A stretch of 30,873 nt of DNA from UBA1227 sp964539045 (GCA_964539045.1 CAZIHW010000042.1:1-30873); one strand, 5' to 3'. Shown: positions 1 to 7,735, numbered from the stretch's first letter. The notes: generated by a model from the sequence alone, not told the origin. Numbers and translations: made by a program.

Positions 1-803
1 GGATTTCCCTCAGCTTTTATATAGGAGTCAAGCTGCGTGTCAATCGGGACATCTTTGCATATAGTGCCGAGCTTGTAACTGAGATATGCATTATCCCTGT
101 CCGCTGCCAGTTTATCATGAACTCCCTGCTTTATATCAAGCTCGTCAAGATGTTCATATATATAGTCTATACTTCCGTATTCTCTGATAAGCGCTGTTGC
201 GGTTTTCTCTCCGACCCCGGCCACACCCGGTATGTTGTCGGATGAATCTCCCTGAAGGGCTTTTATATCTATCATTTGTTTAGGAGCCACGCCGTATTTT
301 TCTTCTATATATTCGGGAGTGCATCTCGTTACTACCGTCTGACCCATCTTGGTCGTCGGCAAAATAACCGTTACGTTATCCTTGATGAGTTGGAATGAGT
401 CGCGATCTCCCGTGGCGAGAAAGCACATGTTATCATTATCCCTGCTGCATACATCAGACAATGTACCGAGTATGTCATCGGCCTCATAGCCCGACAACTC
501 AACACATTTGTATCCGAGTTTTAACAGCAAGTCTTTCAGTACCGGTATCTGACTTGCGAGTTCCGGTGGCATAGCATGTCTTCCGGCCTTGTACCCGTCA
601 AACATCTTGTGCCTGAATGTCGGCTCCCTCAGGTCAAAAGCAACAGCAACAGCATCCGGAGTACATTCGTCCTCCAGTCTCAATAAAATATTAAGAAATC
701 CGTATATACCGTTTGTATATCTTCCGTCTTTTGTTGTAAGAGCCTTTATTCCGTAAAAGGCGCGGTTAACTATGCTGTTTCCGTCAATAACTAAAAGTTT
801 CAT
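1..803 (-). CDS. polA: DNA polymerase I, N-terminal 5'-nuclease part (partial)
   Basis: This is the beginning of DNA polymerase I, the repair and Okazaki-fragment-processing polymerase; the rest lies beyond the left edge. About 267 residues are visible and all belong to the 5'-3' exonuclease (FEN-like) domain. The translation starts MKLLVIDGNS, with the metal-binding aspartate of that motif. It continues with VAVAFDLREPTFRH and GYKAGR, then the acidic patch EADDILGTL and GDRDSFQL, and the helix-hairpin-helix stretch QGDSSDNIPGVAGVGEKTA that grips DNA. The polymerase domain and any proofreading domain cannot be judged from here. The ATG at 801-803 is preceded by a GAGG ribosome binding site and by a good promoter. 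The family assignment is secure; completeness is unknown. Confidence 0.96.
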   Translation of the reverse strand, partial: MKLLVIDGNSIVNRAFYGIKALTTKDGRYTNGIYGFLNILLRLEDECTPDAVAVAFDLREPTFRHKMFDGYKAGRHAMPPELASQIPVLKDLLLKLGYKCVELSGYEADDILGTLSDVCSRDNDNMCFLATGDRDSFQLIKDNVTVILPTTKMGQTVVTRCTPEYIEEKYGVAPKQMIDIKALQGDSSDNIPGVAGVGEKTATALIREYGSIDYIYEHLDELDIKQGVHDKLAADRDNAYLSYKLGTICKDVPIDTQLDSYIKAEGN

Positions 804-836
804 AAAGAGCCTCATTCTTTGCAAACTAATATTAGA

Positions 837-865
837 ATTTTACCACAAAGCATAGGTTTATGCAA
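837..865 (-). promoter_or_regulatory. Promoter of polA
   Basis: Read on the minus strand there is a -35 box TTGCAT (860-865), a 17-base spacer and a -10 box TAAAAT (837-842). It lies about 35 bases upstream of the polA start codon, so it predicts a short leader. Hexamers and spacing are seen; promoter activity is inferred. Confidence 0.65.
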
Positions 866-992
866 TTTAATAAGAAAGTATAAGTATACTATAATGAAGG
901 ATAAGAAAGGCATTAAAGATGTAAAGGAGATATTAAAGAGATACTAAAAGCGATATTAGAAGAACGATGATTAAAAGGGCGGCAATTAAAAT

Positions 993-1022
993 AAAGAGCG
1001 ATGATTAAAATCATCGCTCTTT
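993..1022 (-). terminator. Rho-independent terminator after the 1032-1478 gene
   Basis: A perfect 14-bp inverted repeat (993-1006 with 1009-1022) has only two bases between the arms, so the real loop is probably four bases or more. On the minus strand it is followed by ATTTTAATT. It begins about ten bases after the stop codon of the small membrane-anchored protein and separates that gene from polA. Confidence 0.8.
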
Positions 1023-1031
1023 TCTTATCGA

Positions 1032-1478
1032 TTATTTGAATTTTACAAGAACCAATTTATCTGATTCTGAAATAGTTATTTTCTTCTCATCAAGCTTAAG
1101 TCGATCAAGTTTGCCTCTTTCCATAATTTTCAGCTTGTAGTCACCGGGTGAAATCAGCTGTGCCACATCCACTTGATAAGCATTTTCCTTATCGAAATTC
1201 AAAAGGAACTTCTCCCCGGAATCTCTGTTAGTAAATCTTATAACTATGGTTCCGTTATCTTCGGAACCGTCCATACCGTCAAGTTTTACTATCAAAGTAT
1301 CCTCGTCAAGTAGCGTAGGATCATCCATCAGCATATCTGCAAGAGGCGTCATATCATCTATCTCAGTAGATTTTTTATGCACAGACGGTGCGGTAGAGAC
1401 TGCGAGTATACCTATAACAAATACGGATAACAAACATACAGATATGAGTATAAAAGTCTTTTTTCTTCCGTCAAGCAT
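1032..1478 (-). CDS. Small membrane-anchored or secreted protein, unknown function
   Basis: I do not recognise this 148-residue protein. Residues 1-7 are basic (MLDGRKK), residues 8-28 form one hydrophobic segment, and the rest is polar. That is the layout of a signal anchor or uncleaved signal peptide with the bulk outside the cell; no lipobox cysteine is evident. The outer part is acidic around residues 40-75 and then alternates hydrophobic and charged residues, suggesting a small beta-rich domain (for example YQVDVAQLISPGDYKLKI near residues 101-118). The start ATG follows GGGAGG at a good distance and a strong promoter. The gene is monocistronic, with its own promoter and terminator. It is a real gene by these signals, but its role cannot be inferred. 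Confidence 0.8.
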   Translation of the reverse strand: MLDGRKKTFILISVCLLSVFVIGILAVSTAPSVHKKSTEIDDMTPLADMLMDDPTLLDEDTLIVKLDGMDGSEDNGTIVIRFTNRDSGEKFLLNFDKENAYQVDVAQLISPGDYKLKIMERGKLDRLKLDEKKITISESDKLVLVKFK

Positions 1479-1518
1479 AGCCGTCCGCCTCCCTTTCGTT
1501 TTAAAAAATCATACGTCT

Positions 1519-1547
1519 ATATTAATACTCAATTTAATGTTTGTCAA
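1519..1547 (-). promoter_or_regulatory. Promoter of the 1032-1478 gene
   Basis: On the minus strand: perfect -35 TTGACA (1542-1547), 17-base spacer, -10 TAATAT (1519-1524). It stands about 40 bases upstream of the start codon. Confidence 0.65.
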
Positions 1548-1583
1548 CAAAAAATTAATAATTCTGACAAATATTTCCTTTTG

Positions 1584-1613
1584 TTGTCACTTTATTTATT
1601 GTTACTTTATCTT
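1584..1613 (+). promoter_or_regulatory. Possible promoter of the 54-residue gene
   Basis: On the plus strand TTGTCA (1584-1589) is followed after 18 bases by TATCTT (1608-1613). The -35 box is good and the -10 box weak. About 70 bases of leader would precede the small plus-strand gene at 1684. The assignment is tentative. Confidence 0.35.
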
Positions 1614-1683
1614 AAAAAATGTTTAAGTCTCCTTTAAGGTTACCAAGTTAAACTCTAACCATACCGAAGAAAGGAGAACAGTT

Positions 1684-1848
1684 ATGAATGGTAACGATTA
1701 TTCATTAGTACATACAAGCTTTTATGATCCCTCCATATTACTTAACCGCATGGGACAGTATTTCTACCGCATCGGAGACATAGACAAGGCCAAACTGCTC
1801 TTCCTCATGTCGGGTGTATATGAAGGAAAATTCCGAGTAGAAGCATAA
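1684..1848 (+). CDS. Small 54-residue protein, unknown function
   Basis: This short plus-strand reading frame starts MNGNDYSLVH and ends GKFRVEA. Its ATG follows a strong ribosome binding site, AAAGGAGA, seven or eight bases upstream. A bidirectional terminator lies 30 bases after the TAA stop, and a possible promoter lies upstream, so it has all the parts of an independent gene. The middle (residues 22-44, including YFYRIGDIDKAKLLF) resembles one helix-turn-helix unit of a TPR repeat: aromatic residues, then a GD turn, then KAKLLF. That is only a resemblance in pattern. There is no signal peptide or membrane segment. I do not recognise a family. The wide separation from other plus-strand genes makes it a standalone transcript. 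Confidence 0.7.
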   Translation: MNGNDYSLVHTSFYDPSILLNRMGQYFYRIGDIDKAKLLFLMSGVYEGKFRVEA

Positions 1849-1877
1849 TATATCTCACAAAATACCTCACAACCAGG

Positions 1878-1907
1878 AAAGACCGAAGGCATTTGCCTTC
1901 GGTCTTT
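1878..1907. terminator. Bidirectional terminator between the 54-residue gene and the HAD phosphatase gene
   Basis: A perfect 14-bp inverted repeat (1878-1891 with 1894-1907) is flanked by A-rich and T-rich ends. It ends the small plus-strand gene, and it overlaps the TAA stop (1906-1908) of the convergent minus-strand gene. Confidence 0.8.
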
Positions 1908-2610
1908 ATCTTTGTTTACAACATATACCAAGTATTCCGGCAAGGGTATCCGTTTCATAATCAGGTTTTATATCCGATACATTTTTTGTCTTTAAGGGGT
2001 TGAACCACACGGTTTTTATGCCCGCATTTTTTCCGCCCAATATATCGGATGTCAGGCTATCTCCCACAATTATGGTTTCATCCTTTGAAAATTCCGGATT
2101 TATTCTTTCTGTTATGTCATTAAATACAAAATCAAAGAAATCACACGAAGGTTTGTTATAGCCTATTTTTTCAGATATGTATATTGCCTTGAAATATTTT
2201 GATATACCCGCACTTGATATCCGTGAATCCTGAACCTCAGCCGTTCCGTTTGAGACCAGATAAAGGTCGTAGTCGGCACTTGCCTTTTCAAGGAACTCTA
2301 CGGCTCCCGGTACAAAGTAATGGCCTATTCCGAGATTTTTCTCATAATTCGCAGCGGCTTCGCAGGCATTTATATTTACACCGAATTCCCTGAATAAATT
2401 TTCATATCTTCTTACTTTTACCTGGTCCCTTGTGATGAGACCTTTCTCGAGGGCTTCCCATTGCTCCTTATTCAAAATGTGATACCTGTCCAAAATCTCA
2501 TCTGTAGGTTGTAAGCCCAATTCGCCTATGGTCTTTGCGACAGCTATTCTTTCCGCTTTTTTAAAATCAAGAATAGTATCATCAAGATCCAAGAGAATGC
2601 TATGTATCAT
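1906..2610 (-). CDS. HAD-superfamily phosphatase, YjjG/YfnB type (probable pyrimidine 5'-nucleotidase)
   Basis: This 234-residue cytosolic hydrolase has the HAD fold. The nucleophile motif DLDDT is at residues 8-12, motif II is VSNGT, a conserved lysine follows in IGYNKPSCDFF, and the acidic motif is GDSLTSDILGG. The last motif, followed by NAGIKTVWFNP, is characteristic of the YjjG/YfnB group, whose studied members dephosphorylate pyrimidine nucleoside monophosphates, including damaged ones. The substrate here is inferred. The ATG at 2608-2610 shares one base with the TGA stop of dusB (TGATG). An AGGAGG site lies inside the end of dusB, so the two genes are coupled. A longer in-frame start further upstream would run into dusB and has no better binding site. 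Confidence 0.87.
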   Translation of the reverse strand: MIHSILLDLDDTILDFKKAERIAVAKTIGELGLQPTDEILDRYHILNKEQWEALEKGLITRDQVKVRRYENLFREFGVNINACEAAANYEKNLGIGHYFVPGAVEFLEKASADYDLYLVSNGTAEVQDSRISSAGISKYFKAIYISEKIGYNKPSCDFFDFVFNDITERINPEFSKDETIIVGDSLTSDILGGKNAGIKTVWFNPLKTKNVSDIKPDYETDTLAGILGICCKQR

Positions 2611-3584
2611 CAGACTTCCTCCTGCGATGAAATAATAACCTTGCACGCTAATTCTTCAAGTTGTTCCATTTTTTCAAGAAGTCCTATATCTCTTCTGAAT
2701 CCTGCTGCACCTCGCATGCCTTTTATGTACCATGCCGCGTGTTTTCTGGCCTCCCGCATACCTATGTATTCACCCTTATACTCGCACAGTTTTCTCACAT
2801 GCATGAGCATGATCCTCATCCGTTCGGATACGGGTGGTTCCGGTATATATCTCGTCTCCGAGAGATATGCGTTTATTTGAGAAAATACCCACGGTCTCCC
2901 CTGTGCTCCTCTTCCGACCATAACTGCATCGCAACCGGTTCTCTCAAACATAATTGCGGCAGTCTGTCCATCGATTATATCACCGTTTCCTATTACGGGT
3001 ATAGACACCGAAGCCTTAACGGCCGCTATAGCATCATAGTTTATCGGGGGAGCGTACATCTGGGCACGAGTTCTTCCGTGCACCGTGAGAGCTGATACTC
3101 CCACATCCTCCATACGTTTCGCCATCTCTATATAACAAAGATTATCGTCATCCCAGCCTGTTCTTATTTTTACGGTTACCGGGATATCTACGCTGTCCAC
3201 CACAGCCCTCGCTATATCCTGCGCAAGCTTTGGATTCTTGAGAAGCGCGGCGCCTCCGCCGTTCCCCGCTATTTTAGGAGCCGGACAGCCCATGTTTATA
3301 TCAAGCATATCGGGATTAAATTCCAACGCCTTTACAGCGGCTTCTGCTACTATCTTCGGATCGGAACCGAAAAGCTGTATAGCTGCAGGTTTCTCGGCAT
3401 CGGTAAGCGTGAGTAGTTCCGCACTCTTTTTATCACCCATGGAAAAACCCTTGGCGCTGACCATTTCACTTGTAACAGCAGCCGCACCGTACGAGATACA
3501 TATCTCCCGCATAGCTCTGTCCGCAACCCCTGCCATAGGTGCCAACACGGCAGGTCCTTTGATTTCAACATTTCCTATATTCAA
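2610..3584 (-). CDS. dusB: tRNA-dihydrouridine synthase
   Basis: This flavoenzyme reduces specific uridines in the D-loop of tRNA, using FMN and NADPH. The 324-residue length is normal. An N-terminal TIM barrel begins with APMAGVADRAMR, and the catalytic cysteine is Cys100 in NMGCPAPKIAGNGGG. KIRTGW and TVHGRTRAQMY line the active site, and GNGDI plus MVGRGAQGRPW bind the FMN phosphate. The pattern fits the DusB group common in Bacillota; the exact uridine target is inferred. It is the first gene of a two-gene unit with the HAD phosphatase and has a clear promoter of its own. Start: ATG at 3582-3584, after an AGAGGT site. Confidence 0.93.
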   Translation of the reverse strand: MNIGNVEIKGPAVLAPMAGVADRAMREICISYGAAAVTSEMVSAKGFSMGDKKSAELLTLTDAEKPAAIQLFGSDPKIVAEAAVKALEFNPDMLDINMGCPAPKIAGNGGGAALLKNPKLAQDIARAVVDSVDIPVTVKIRTGWDDDNLCYIEMAKRMEDVGVSALTVHGRTRAQMYAPPINYDAIAAVKASVSIPVIGNGDIIDGQTAAIMFERTGCDAVMVGRGAQGRPWVFSQINAYLSETRYIPEPPVSERMRIMLMHVRKLCEYKGEYIGMREARKHAAWYIKGMRGAAGFRRDIGLLEKMEQLEELACKVIISSQEEV

Positions 3585-3631
3585 CTGTCTACCTCTTCAT
3601 CTGTTAAAATTATCTCATATAGTACATCAAA

Positions 3632-3660
3632 ATAGTATATCAAAGCAATTCACTTTTCAA
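3632..3660 (-). promoter_or_regulatory. Promoter of dusB
   Basis: On the minus strand: -35 TTGAAA (3655-3660), 17-base spacer, -10 TACTAT (3632-3637), about 45 bases before the dusB start codon. Confidence 0.65.
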
Positions 3661-3687
3661 GGAACATAAAAAGTTTTTCATCAATCT

Positions 3688-3727
3688 AAAAATGGTGCAA
3701 CATCTATCATGATGCTACACCATTTTT
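3688..3727 (-). terminator. Hairpin terminator after the YezG-like gene
   Basis: A 10-bp outer stem (3688-3697 with 3718-3727) continues inward, with two mismatches or wobbles, to CATC/GATG around a 6-base loop. A-runs and T-runs flank it, so it could act in either direction. It sits about 60 bases after the minus-strand stop codon and just before the dusB promoter. Confidence 0.65.
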
Positions 3728-3789
3728 ATTCTTTCAGAAACTGTCCGTACATTTTCCCTGATTGTTACGGGCAAAAGATAAACTGGAAA

Positions 3790-4287
3790 TTATCGATTGT
3801 TTTTCACTTCTTCATACCATTCATCTTCAATATCATCTGCCGTCTTAGTTTTATGATTACTATAAACCGGATCATATTGATAATTTACATTAAATTTTTT
3901 TGTTTTTACATCATAAATCATTTTCATTTCTGTAGGCATCGGTCTGTTATACTTCTTACATAATTCAATCAACTGCTTTATATCATCATTCAGAATTTGT
4001 AAACAATCACCTTGGCGTTCCGGCGAAACATCATATGTAAAACCATTATTTGCATCATTTAGTTTATGTCTTTGCAATATTGTTCCATTAATATCATAAA
4101 AATAACCAGCTGATACAACATTAGCTTCAAAAGAACCATAAATATAAATTTTATCAGCTTTATCTTCAACATATTCTAAGCAAATAGAAATCATATCAGA
4201 TTGTATTTCCATAAAATAATCTTCAAATACTTTTTCTTTCTTTGGTTCATTATTCTTTTTGAATTTATCAAACAATCCCACAACCAA
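3790..4287 (-). CDS. YezG/DUF600-like immunity protein, probably orphan
   Basis: This 165-residue soluble protein has no signal peptide. Its centre, KIYIYGSFEANVVSAGYFYDI, followed by RHKLND, and its end, MPTEMKMIYDVKTKKF followed by a YDP turn, match my recollection of the DUF600/YezG family. Studied members neutralise LXG-type nuclease toxins such as YeeF in Bacillus. No LXG toxin is visible beside it, so if the assignment holds it would be an orphan immunity gene. The coding sequence is visibly more AT-rich than its neighbours, which hints at transfer. The start codon appears to be TTG at 4285-4287, about six bases after AAGGGAG; an in-frame GTG at 4281 is the alternative. A single hypothetical protein of another family is possible. 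Confidence 0.6.
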   Translation of the reverse strand: MVVGLFDKFKKNNEPKKEKVFEDYFMEIQSDMISICLEYVEDKADKIYIYGSFEANVVSAGYFYDINGTILQRHKLNDANNGFTYDVSPERQGDCLQILNDDIKQLIELCKKYNRPMPTEMKMIYDVKTKKFNVNYQYDPVYSNHKTKTADDIEDEWYEEVKNNR

Positions 4288-4372
4288 CTCTCCCTTCAGA
4301 TCGTCTTATTTTGTCATATATACTTCCTTACAAGACCGCCGTTTTTTTCGGGTTCAAATTTGCGCCGTCATG

Positions 4373-4410
4373 CTAAATACCGAAAAGTTCTATTAAATAC
4401 CAAAAAGTCT
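4373..4410. repeat. 20-bp imperfect tandem duplication at the 3' end of tatD
   Basis: Two copies of TAAATACCRAAAAGT start at 4374 and 4394, a 20-base period with a few differences. One copy is the last codons and stop of tatD (LFGI then stop). The other lies just after the gene and still reads as the same four codons plus a stop. Confidence 0.6.
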
Positions 4411-5160
4411 GTGTGCATTGGAAGTTGTAATATTCACAAGCTCCTGAGCATCCATACCTCTGATCTCTGCAGCCCTGACGGCTATATGTTCAATGAGCGA
4501 CGAGTCATTCCTTTTGCCTCTCATCGGTACCGGTGCCAAATACGGGCAGTCCGTTTCAAGAAGGAGCCTATCCATAGGCATATCTTCTACAACCTCTACA
4601 GTTTTTCGGGCATTCTTAAAAGTAAGGACACCGCCTACACCTATATACATACCGAGACGTACTACCTCACGGGCCATCTCAACGGAACCCGAGAAGCAAT
4701 GTACAACACCCTTCGGCTTATACTTTTTAAGAATATCAAGCGTATCCCCATGAGCCTCACGGTCATGTACTATTATGGGCAAGTCCAGGTCCTTTGCCAT
4801 CTCAATCTGACGGCAAAACAGATCTATCTGCTCTTCCCTCGGCGCCCCATCCTCGTAATAATAATCAAGTCCTATCTCTCCGACAGCTACAGCTTTTTTC
4901 TCAGTAGACAAAAGCTCCGCTATAAGCTCCAAATCGCCCTTTCTCTCATCGCAAAGGTTTTCAGGATGATAGCCCAATGCCGCATAAACAAAGTCATATT
5001 TTCCGGCAAGTTCGAGTACCTTAGCACTTGATAGGAGATTTATCCCACATGTAATAATACCGCAAACGCCTTTTTGGGGCATAGATCCGAGCAATTCATC
5101 TCTGTCGGAATCAAAAGCCTCATCGTCATAGTGTGAATGAGTGTCAAAAATACCAGTCAT
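4393..5160 (-). CDS. tatD: TatD-family metal-dependent deoxyribonuclease
   Basis: This is a 255-residue amidohydrolase-fold enzyme of normal family length, probably a cytosolic 3'-5' DNase or RNase acting in repair or RNA turnover. The metal ligands are all in place: HSH at residues 8-10 (FDTHSHYDD), the glutamate of VGEIGLDYYYE, the histidines of IVHDREAH and VVHCFSGS, and the aspartate of LLETDCPYLAPVPMRGKRN. The ATG shares one base with the metG stop (TAATG at 5158-5162), so translation is coupled to methionyl-tRNA synthetase. This metG-tatD order is common in Bacillota. No clear terminator follows, so some transcripts may continue into the YezG-like gene. Confidence 0.93.
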   Translation of the reverse strand: MTGIFDTHSHYDDEAFDSDRDELLGSMPQKGVCGIITCGINLLSSAKVLELAGKYDFVYAALGYHPENLCDERKGDLELIAELLSTEKKAVAVGEIGLDYYYEDGAPREEQIDLFCRQIEMAKDLDLPIIVHDREAHGDTLDILKKYKPKGVVHCFSGSVEMAREVVRLGMYIGVGGVLTFKNARKTVEVVEDMPMDRLLLETDCPYLAPVPMRGKRNDSSLIEHIAVRAAEIRGMDAQELVNITTSNAHRLFGI

Positions 5161-7133
5161 TATCTTATCTTTGCTCCGGTTTCAAGGTTATCAACGAAGA
5201 TAACTCTGACATCATCTTCGGCACAATCTGCAGCGAGTATCATACCCTGGCTTTCAACACCGCAAAGAGTCGCCGGCTTCAAGTTCGCTACTAAAACAAT
5301 CTTGTGACCGATCAAATCATCCGGGCTGTACCACTGAGCTATACCGGATACTACGGTTCGCTCTCCCTGTCCGTCGTCAAGAGTGAGTTTTAAAAGCTTC
5401 TTTGCACGTTTTACGGGCTCACAGGCCTTAATTTGCGCTACACGAAGTTCTACCTTAGCAAAATCCTCAATACCTATCTGAGCGACCCCGGGCGTCTTGT
5501 CCAGTTCAGCCTTAACCTTAGCATTGTTAGCGTTCTCAGCTTCAGCTGCAGCGGCCTGACGCTCCGATACGACTTTCATCATCTCTTCTTTATCTACCCT
5601 TGCAAAAAGCGGCTTAGCCTCTCCGACTTTTATACCGCTCTTAAGAGCGCCGAATTGTTGAAGACTGTCATAGTCGTCAGCATTCATATTTGTCTGAGCA
5701 AATATAGCATCAGATGTATCAGGCATGAAAGGCTTCATCATAACAGCGAGGTATCTTATAGCCTCAAACAGATTATAGAGAACCGTGCCCAATCTTTCTT
5801 TTTTACTCTCATCTTTAGCCAGAGCCCACGGTGCCGTTTCATCAATATATTTGTTGGCGCGCTTTGCTATACCGAGTATAGTTTCCAGCGAATCTGCGAT
5901 CCTGTACTCAGCAAGCAAGGTTTCTACCTTTACAACAGCTGACTCGCATACACCTGCCAAATCTTTATCGAGTTCAAGGGACTCTGCATCTTCCGGTACT
6001 ACAGGTTTTTGGATAACCCCGTCAAAATACTTATTTGTCATAGCAATAGTTCTGTTTACGAGGTTTCCTATAGTATTAGCGAGATCGGAATTATAGCGTT
6101 CTATCATTGTATCGTACGTTATGGATCCGTCCGCAGCATAAGGCATCTCCGAAAGAAGATAATATCTTACAGCGTCCACCCCAAACAAATCAACAAGGTC
6201 ATCGGCATAAATGATATTGCCCTTGGACTTTGACATCTTGTCCTCTCCGAACAAAAGCCATGGGTGTCCGAACACCTGCTTCGGAAGCGGCTCACCAAGA
6301 GCCATAAGCATAATCGGCCAATAAATTGTATGGAAACGGACTATATCCTTTCCTATGATATGCACATCTGCAGGCCAATACTTCTTATACTGTTCCGAAG
6401 AACCGTCAGGGTCATATCCAATAGCGGTTATATAGTTTGATAGTGCGTCTATCCAAACATAGACAACATGATTTTCATCAAAAGTTACAGGTATGCCCCA
6501 CTTAAAGGATGTTCTTGATACACAGAGGTCCTGAAGACCCGGTTTTATAAAGTTGTTGAGCATCTCTTTTTTTCTGCTCTCCGGGTATATAAAGTTTTCG
6601 TTGCTCTCTATATACTCCTCCAACTGCTTTTGGTATTTGGACAGTTTAAGGAAATAAGCCTCTTCCTTCGCAGGCTTTACCTCACGACCGCAGTCAGGGC
6701 ATTTTCCGTCAACAAGCTGAGACTCTGTCCAGAATGATTCACAAGGCGTGCAATAAAGTCCCTCGTACTCCGACTTATATATATCGCCCTGGTCATAAAG
6801 CTTTTTGAATATCTTCTGTACAACCTTCTCATGATAGTCATCTGTTGTACGAATAAACTTATCATATGTTGTATTCAAAAGGTCGCAAATCTCACGAATC
6901 TCTCCGGCAACCTTGTCCACGTATTCCTTAGGAGTTACTCCGGCAACCTTCGCATATTCTTCGATTTTCTGTCCGTGCTCATCTGTTCCTGTAAGGAAGA
7001 ATACGTCGTAGCCCTGCATTCGCTTATACCTCGCAAGTGCGTCGGTCATTACGATCTCATAGGTGTTTCCTATGTGTGGCTTACGGCTCGTGTAAGCAAT
7101 GGCGGTGGTAATGTAGTATTTTCCCTTATCCAC
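5160..7133 (-). CDS. metG: Methionyl-tRNA synthetase with C-terminal tRNA-binding domain
   Basis: This class I synthetase charges tRNA-Met. From the chosen start it has 657 residues. The HIGH signature appears as HIGN at residues 20-23, and KMSKS lies at residues 299-303. The knuckle cysteines CTPC and CPDC (about 128-131 and 145-148) suggest one structural zinc. An alpha-helical anticodon-binding domain follows. The last 105 or so residues (VELRVAQIKACEPV onward) are the dimerising EMAPII/Trbp111-like tRNA-binding domain. I place the start at the GTG at 7131-7133, because AAGGAGG lies eight bases before it and the protein then begins VDKGKYYITTAIAY like its relatives. The open frame extends further upstream but lacks a binding site there. 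The leader is too short to hold a T-box. Confidence 0.95.
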   Translation of the reverse strand: MDKGKYYITTAIAYTSRKPHIGNTYEIVMTDALARYKRMQGYDVFFLTGTDEHGQKIEEYAKVAGVTPKEYVDKVAGEIREICDLLNTTYDKFIRTTDDYHEKVVQKIFKKLYDQGDIYKSEYEGLYCTPCESFWTESQLVDGKCPDCGREVKPAKEEAYFLKLSKYQKQLEEYIESNENFIYPESRKKEMLNNFIKPGLQDLCVSRTSFKWGIPVTFDENHVVYVWIDALSNYITAIGYDPDGSSEQYKKYWPADVHIIGKDIVRFHTIYWPIMLMALGEPLPKQVFGHPWLLFGEDKMSKSKGNIIYADDLVDLFGVDAVRYYLLSEMPYAADGSITYDTMIERYNSDLANTIGNLVNRTIAMTNKYFDGVIQKPVVPEDAESLELDKDLAGVCESAVVKVETLLAEYRIADSLETILGIAKRANKYIDETAPWALAKDESKKERLGTVLYNLFEAIRYLAVMMKPFMPDTSDAIFAQTNMNADDYDSLQQFGALKSGIKVGEAKPLFARVDKEEMMKVVSERQAAAAEAENANNAKVKAELDKTPGVAQIGIEDFAKVELRVAQIKACEPVKRAKKLLKLTLDDGQGERTVVSGIAQWYSPDDLIGHKIVLVANLKPATLCGVESQGMILAADCAEDDVRVIFVDNLETGAKIR

Positions 7134-7165
7134 GTCATTCTCCTCCTTAAAAATAAAATCAAAAT

Positions 7166-7194
7166 ATTTTAACATAAATAAGTACTTCTAACAA
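7166..7194 (-). promoter_or_regulatory. Promoter of the metG-tatD unit
   Basis: On the minus strand: -35 TTGTTA (7189-7194), 17-base spacer, -10 TAAAAT (7166-7171). It lies about 32 bases before the GTG start, leaving a leader of only about 25 bases. Confidence 0.65.
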
Positions 7195-7208
7195 GAGAAA
7201 ACAAAAGA

Positions 7209-7236
7209 AAACTGTCGGATGTGATTCCGACAGTTT
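7209..7236 (-). terminator. Rho-independent terminator after the 7240-7551 gene
   Basis: A perfect 11-bp stem (7209-7219 with 7226-7236) encloses a 6-base loop. On the minus strand it is followed by a T-rich run. It begins a few bases after the stop codon and insulates metG from the gene upstream. Confidence 0.85.
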
Positions 7237-7239
7237 TTA

Positions 7240-7551
7240 TCATTTCTTATCAGTGGCACGATTCTTCGGCATATCCTTTGAAGCTGCTATTTGTTCCGAT
7301 AGAGAAGCTTCCGGCTGATCAACTTTCTTTTGCGCAAAAACTTCTGTCATAAAATCAGTTGCCTCTTCCGTTTTTCTGCCCTCAACCATCGAGTTCATGC
7401 TGAATTGAACCTCAAGCGAACGCAGATATCTATCTCTCTCGCCCTCTTCGGACTCTGCAAATGATTCCCAATGATCTTTAACCTTCTTAAGTTTTTTATC
7501 GTTCTTTATAACTTCCGCTTCCGGGAATTTTAGCTTTCCTCTTTCATCCAC
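7240..7551 (-). CDS. Small charged soluble protein, unknown function
   Basis: I do not recognise this 103-residue protein. It is rich in Lys, Glu and Asp, has no membrane segment or signal peptide, and is probably mostly helical (for example the KKLKKVKDHWESFAESEEGE stretch at residues 19-38). The last 30 residues look flexible. Its start is a GTG at 7549-7551, preceded by AGGGGG at a rather long distance of about 11 bases. A near-consensus promoter lies upstream and a strong terminator follows, so it is an independent transcript. It is divergent from the first lipase gene, and the two promoters lie back to back. A function in that context cannot be assigned. Confidence 0.7.
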   Translation of the reverse strand: MDERGKLKFPEAEVIKNDKKLKKVKDHWESFAESEEGERDRYLRSLEVQFSMNSMVEGRKTEEATDFMTEVFAQKKVDQPEASLSEQIAASKDMPKNRATDKK

Positions 7552-7609
7552 TGTGTTTGCTTCCCCCTGAAAAGTGTGCCGTAAAAGGACAATTTATTCA
7601 ACAACATAA

Positions 7610-7638
7610 ATTTTATCAAATATTCATAGGTTAGTCAA
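7610..7638 (-). promoter_or_regulatory. Promoter of the 7240-7551 gene
   Basis: On the minus strand: -35 TTGACT (7633-7638), 17-base spacer, -10 TAAAAT (7610-7615). This is close to consensus and leaves a leader of roughly 50 bases. Confidence 0.68.
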
Positions 7639-7706
7639 GAACCCCGCACTTCCGTTACGTGTGCCAATAAGTGGTTGTTACAGATGTAAATTTTGTAGAC
7701 AAAATA

Positions 7707-7735
7707 TTGTCAAATATTTAGTAAAAGTATATAAT
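7707..7735 (+). promoter_or_regulatory. Strong promoter of the first lipase gene
   Basis: On the plus strand: -35 TTGTCA (7707-7712), 17-base spacer, perfect -10 TATAAT (7730-7735). The start codon is about 35 bases downstream, with AAGGAG between. Confidence 0.75.

Noticed and set aside
1246..1626. A 126-codon plus-strand open frame
   Set aside because: It overlaps the minus-strand anchored-protein gene and its promoter, has no binding site, and gives low-complexity serine-rich translation typical of an antisense frame.
4201..5031. A 276-codon open frame on the plus strand
   Set aside because: It runs opposite the YezG-like gene start, an intergenic gap and most of tatD, lacks a ribosome binding site, and has no recognisable protein features. 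It is a shadow of tatD.
7134..7200. T-box leader before metG
   Set aside because: The predicted leader is only about 25 bases long and contains no T-box sequence or specifier stem.
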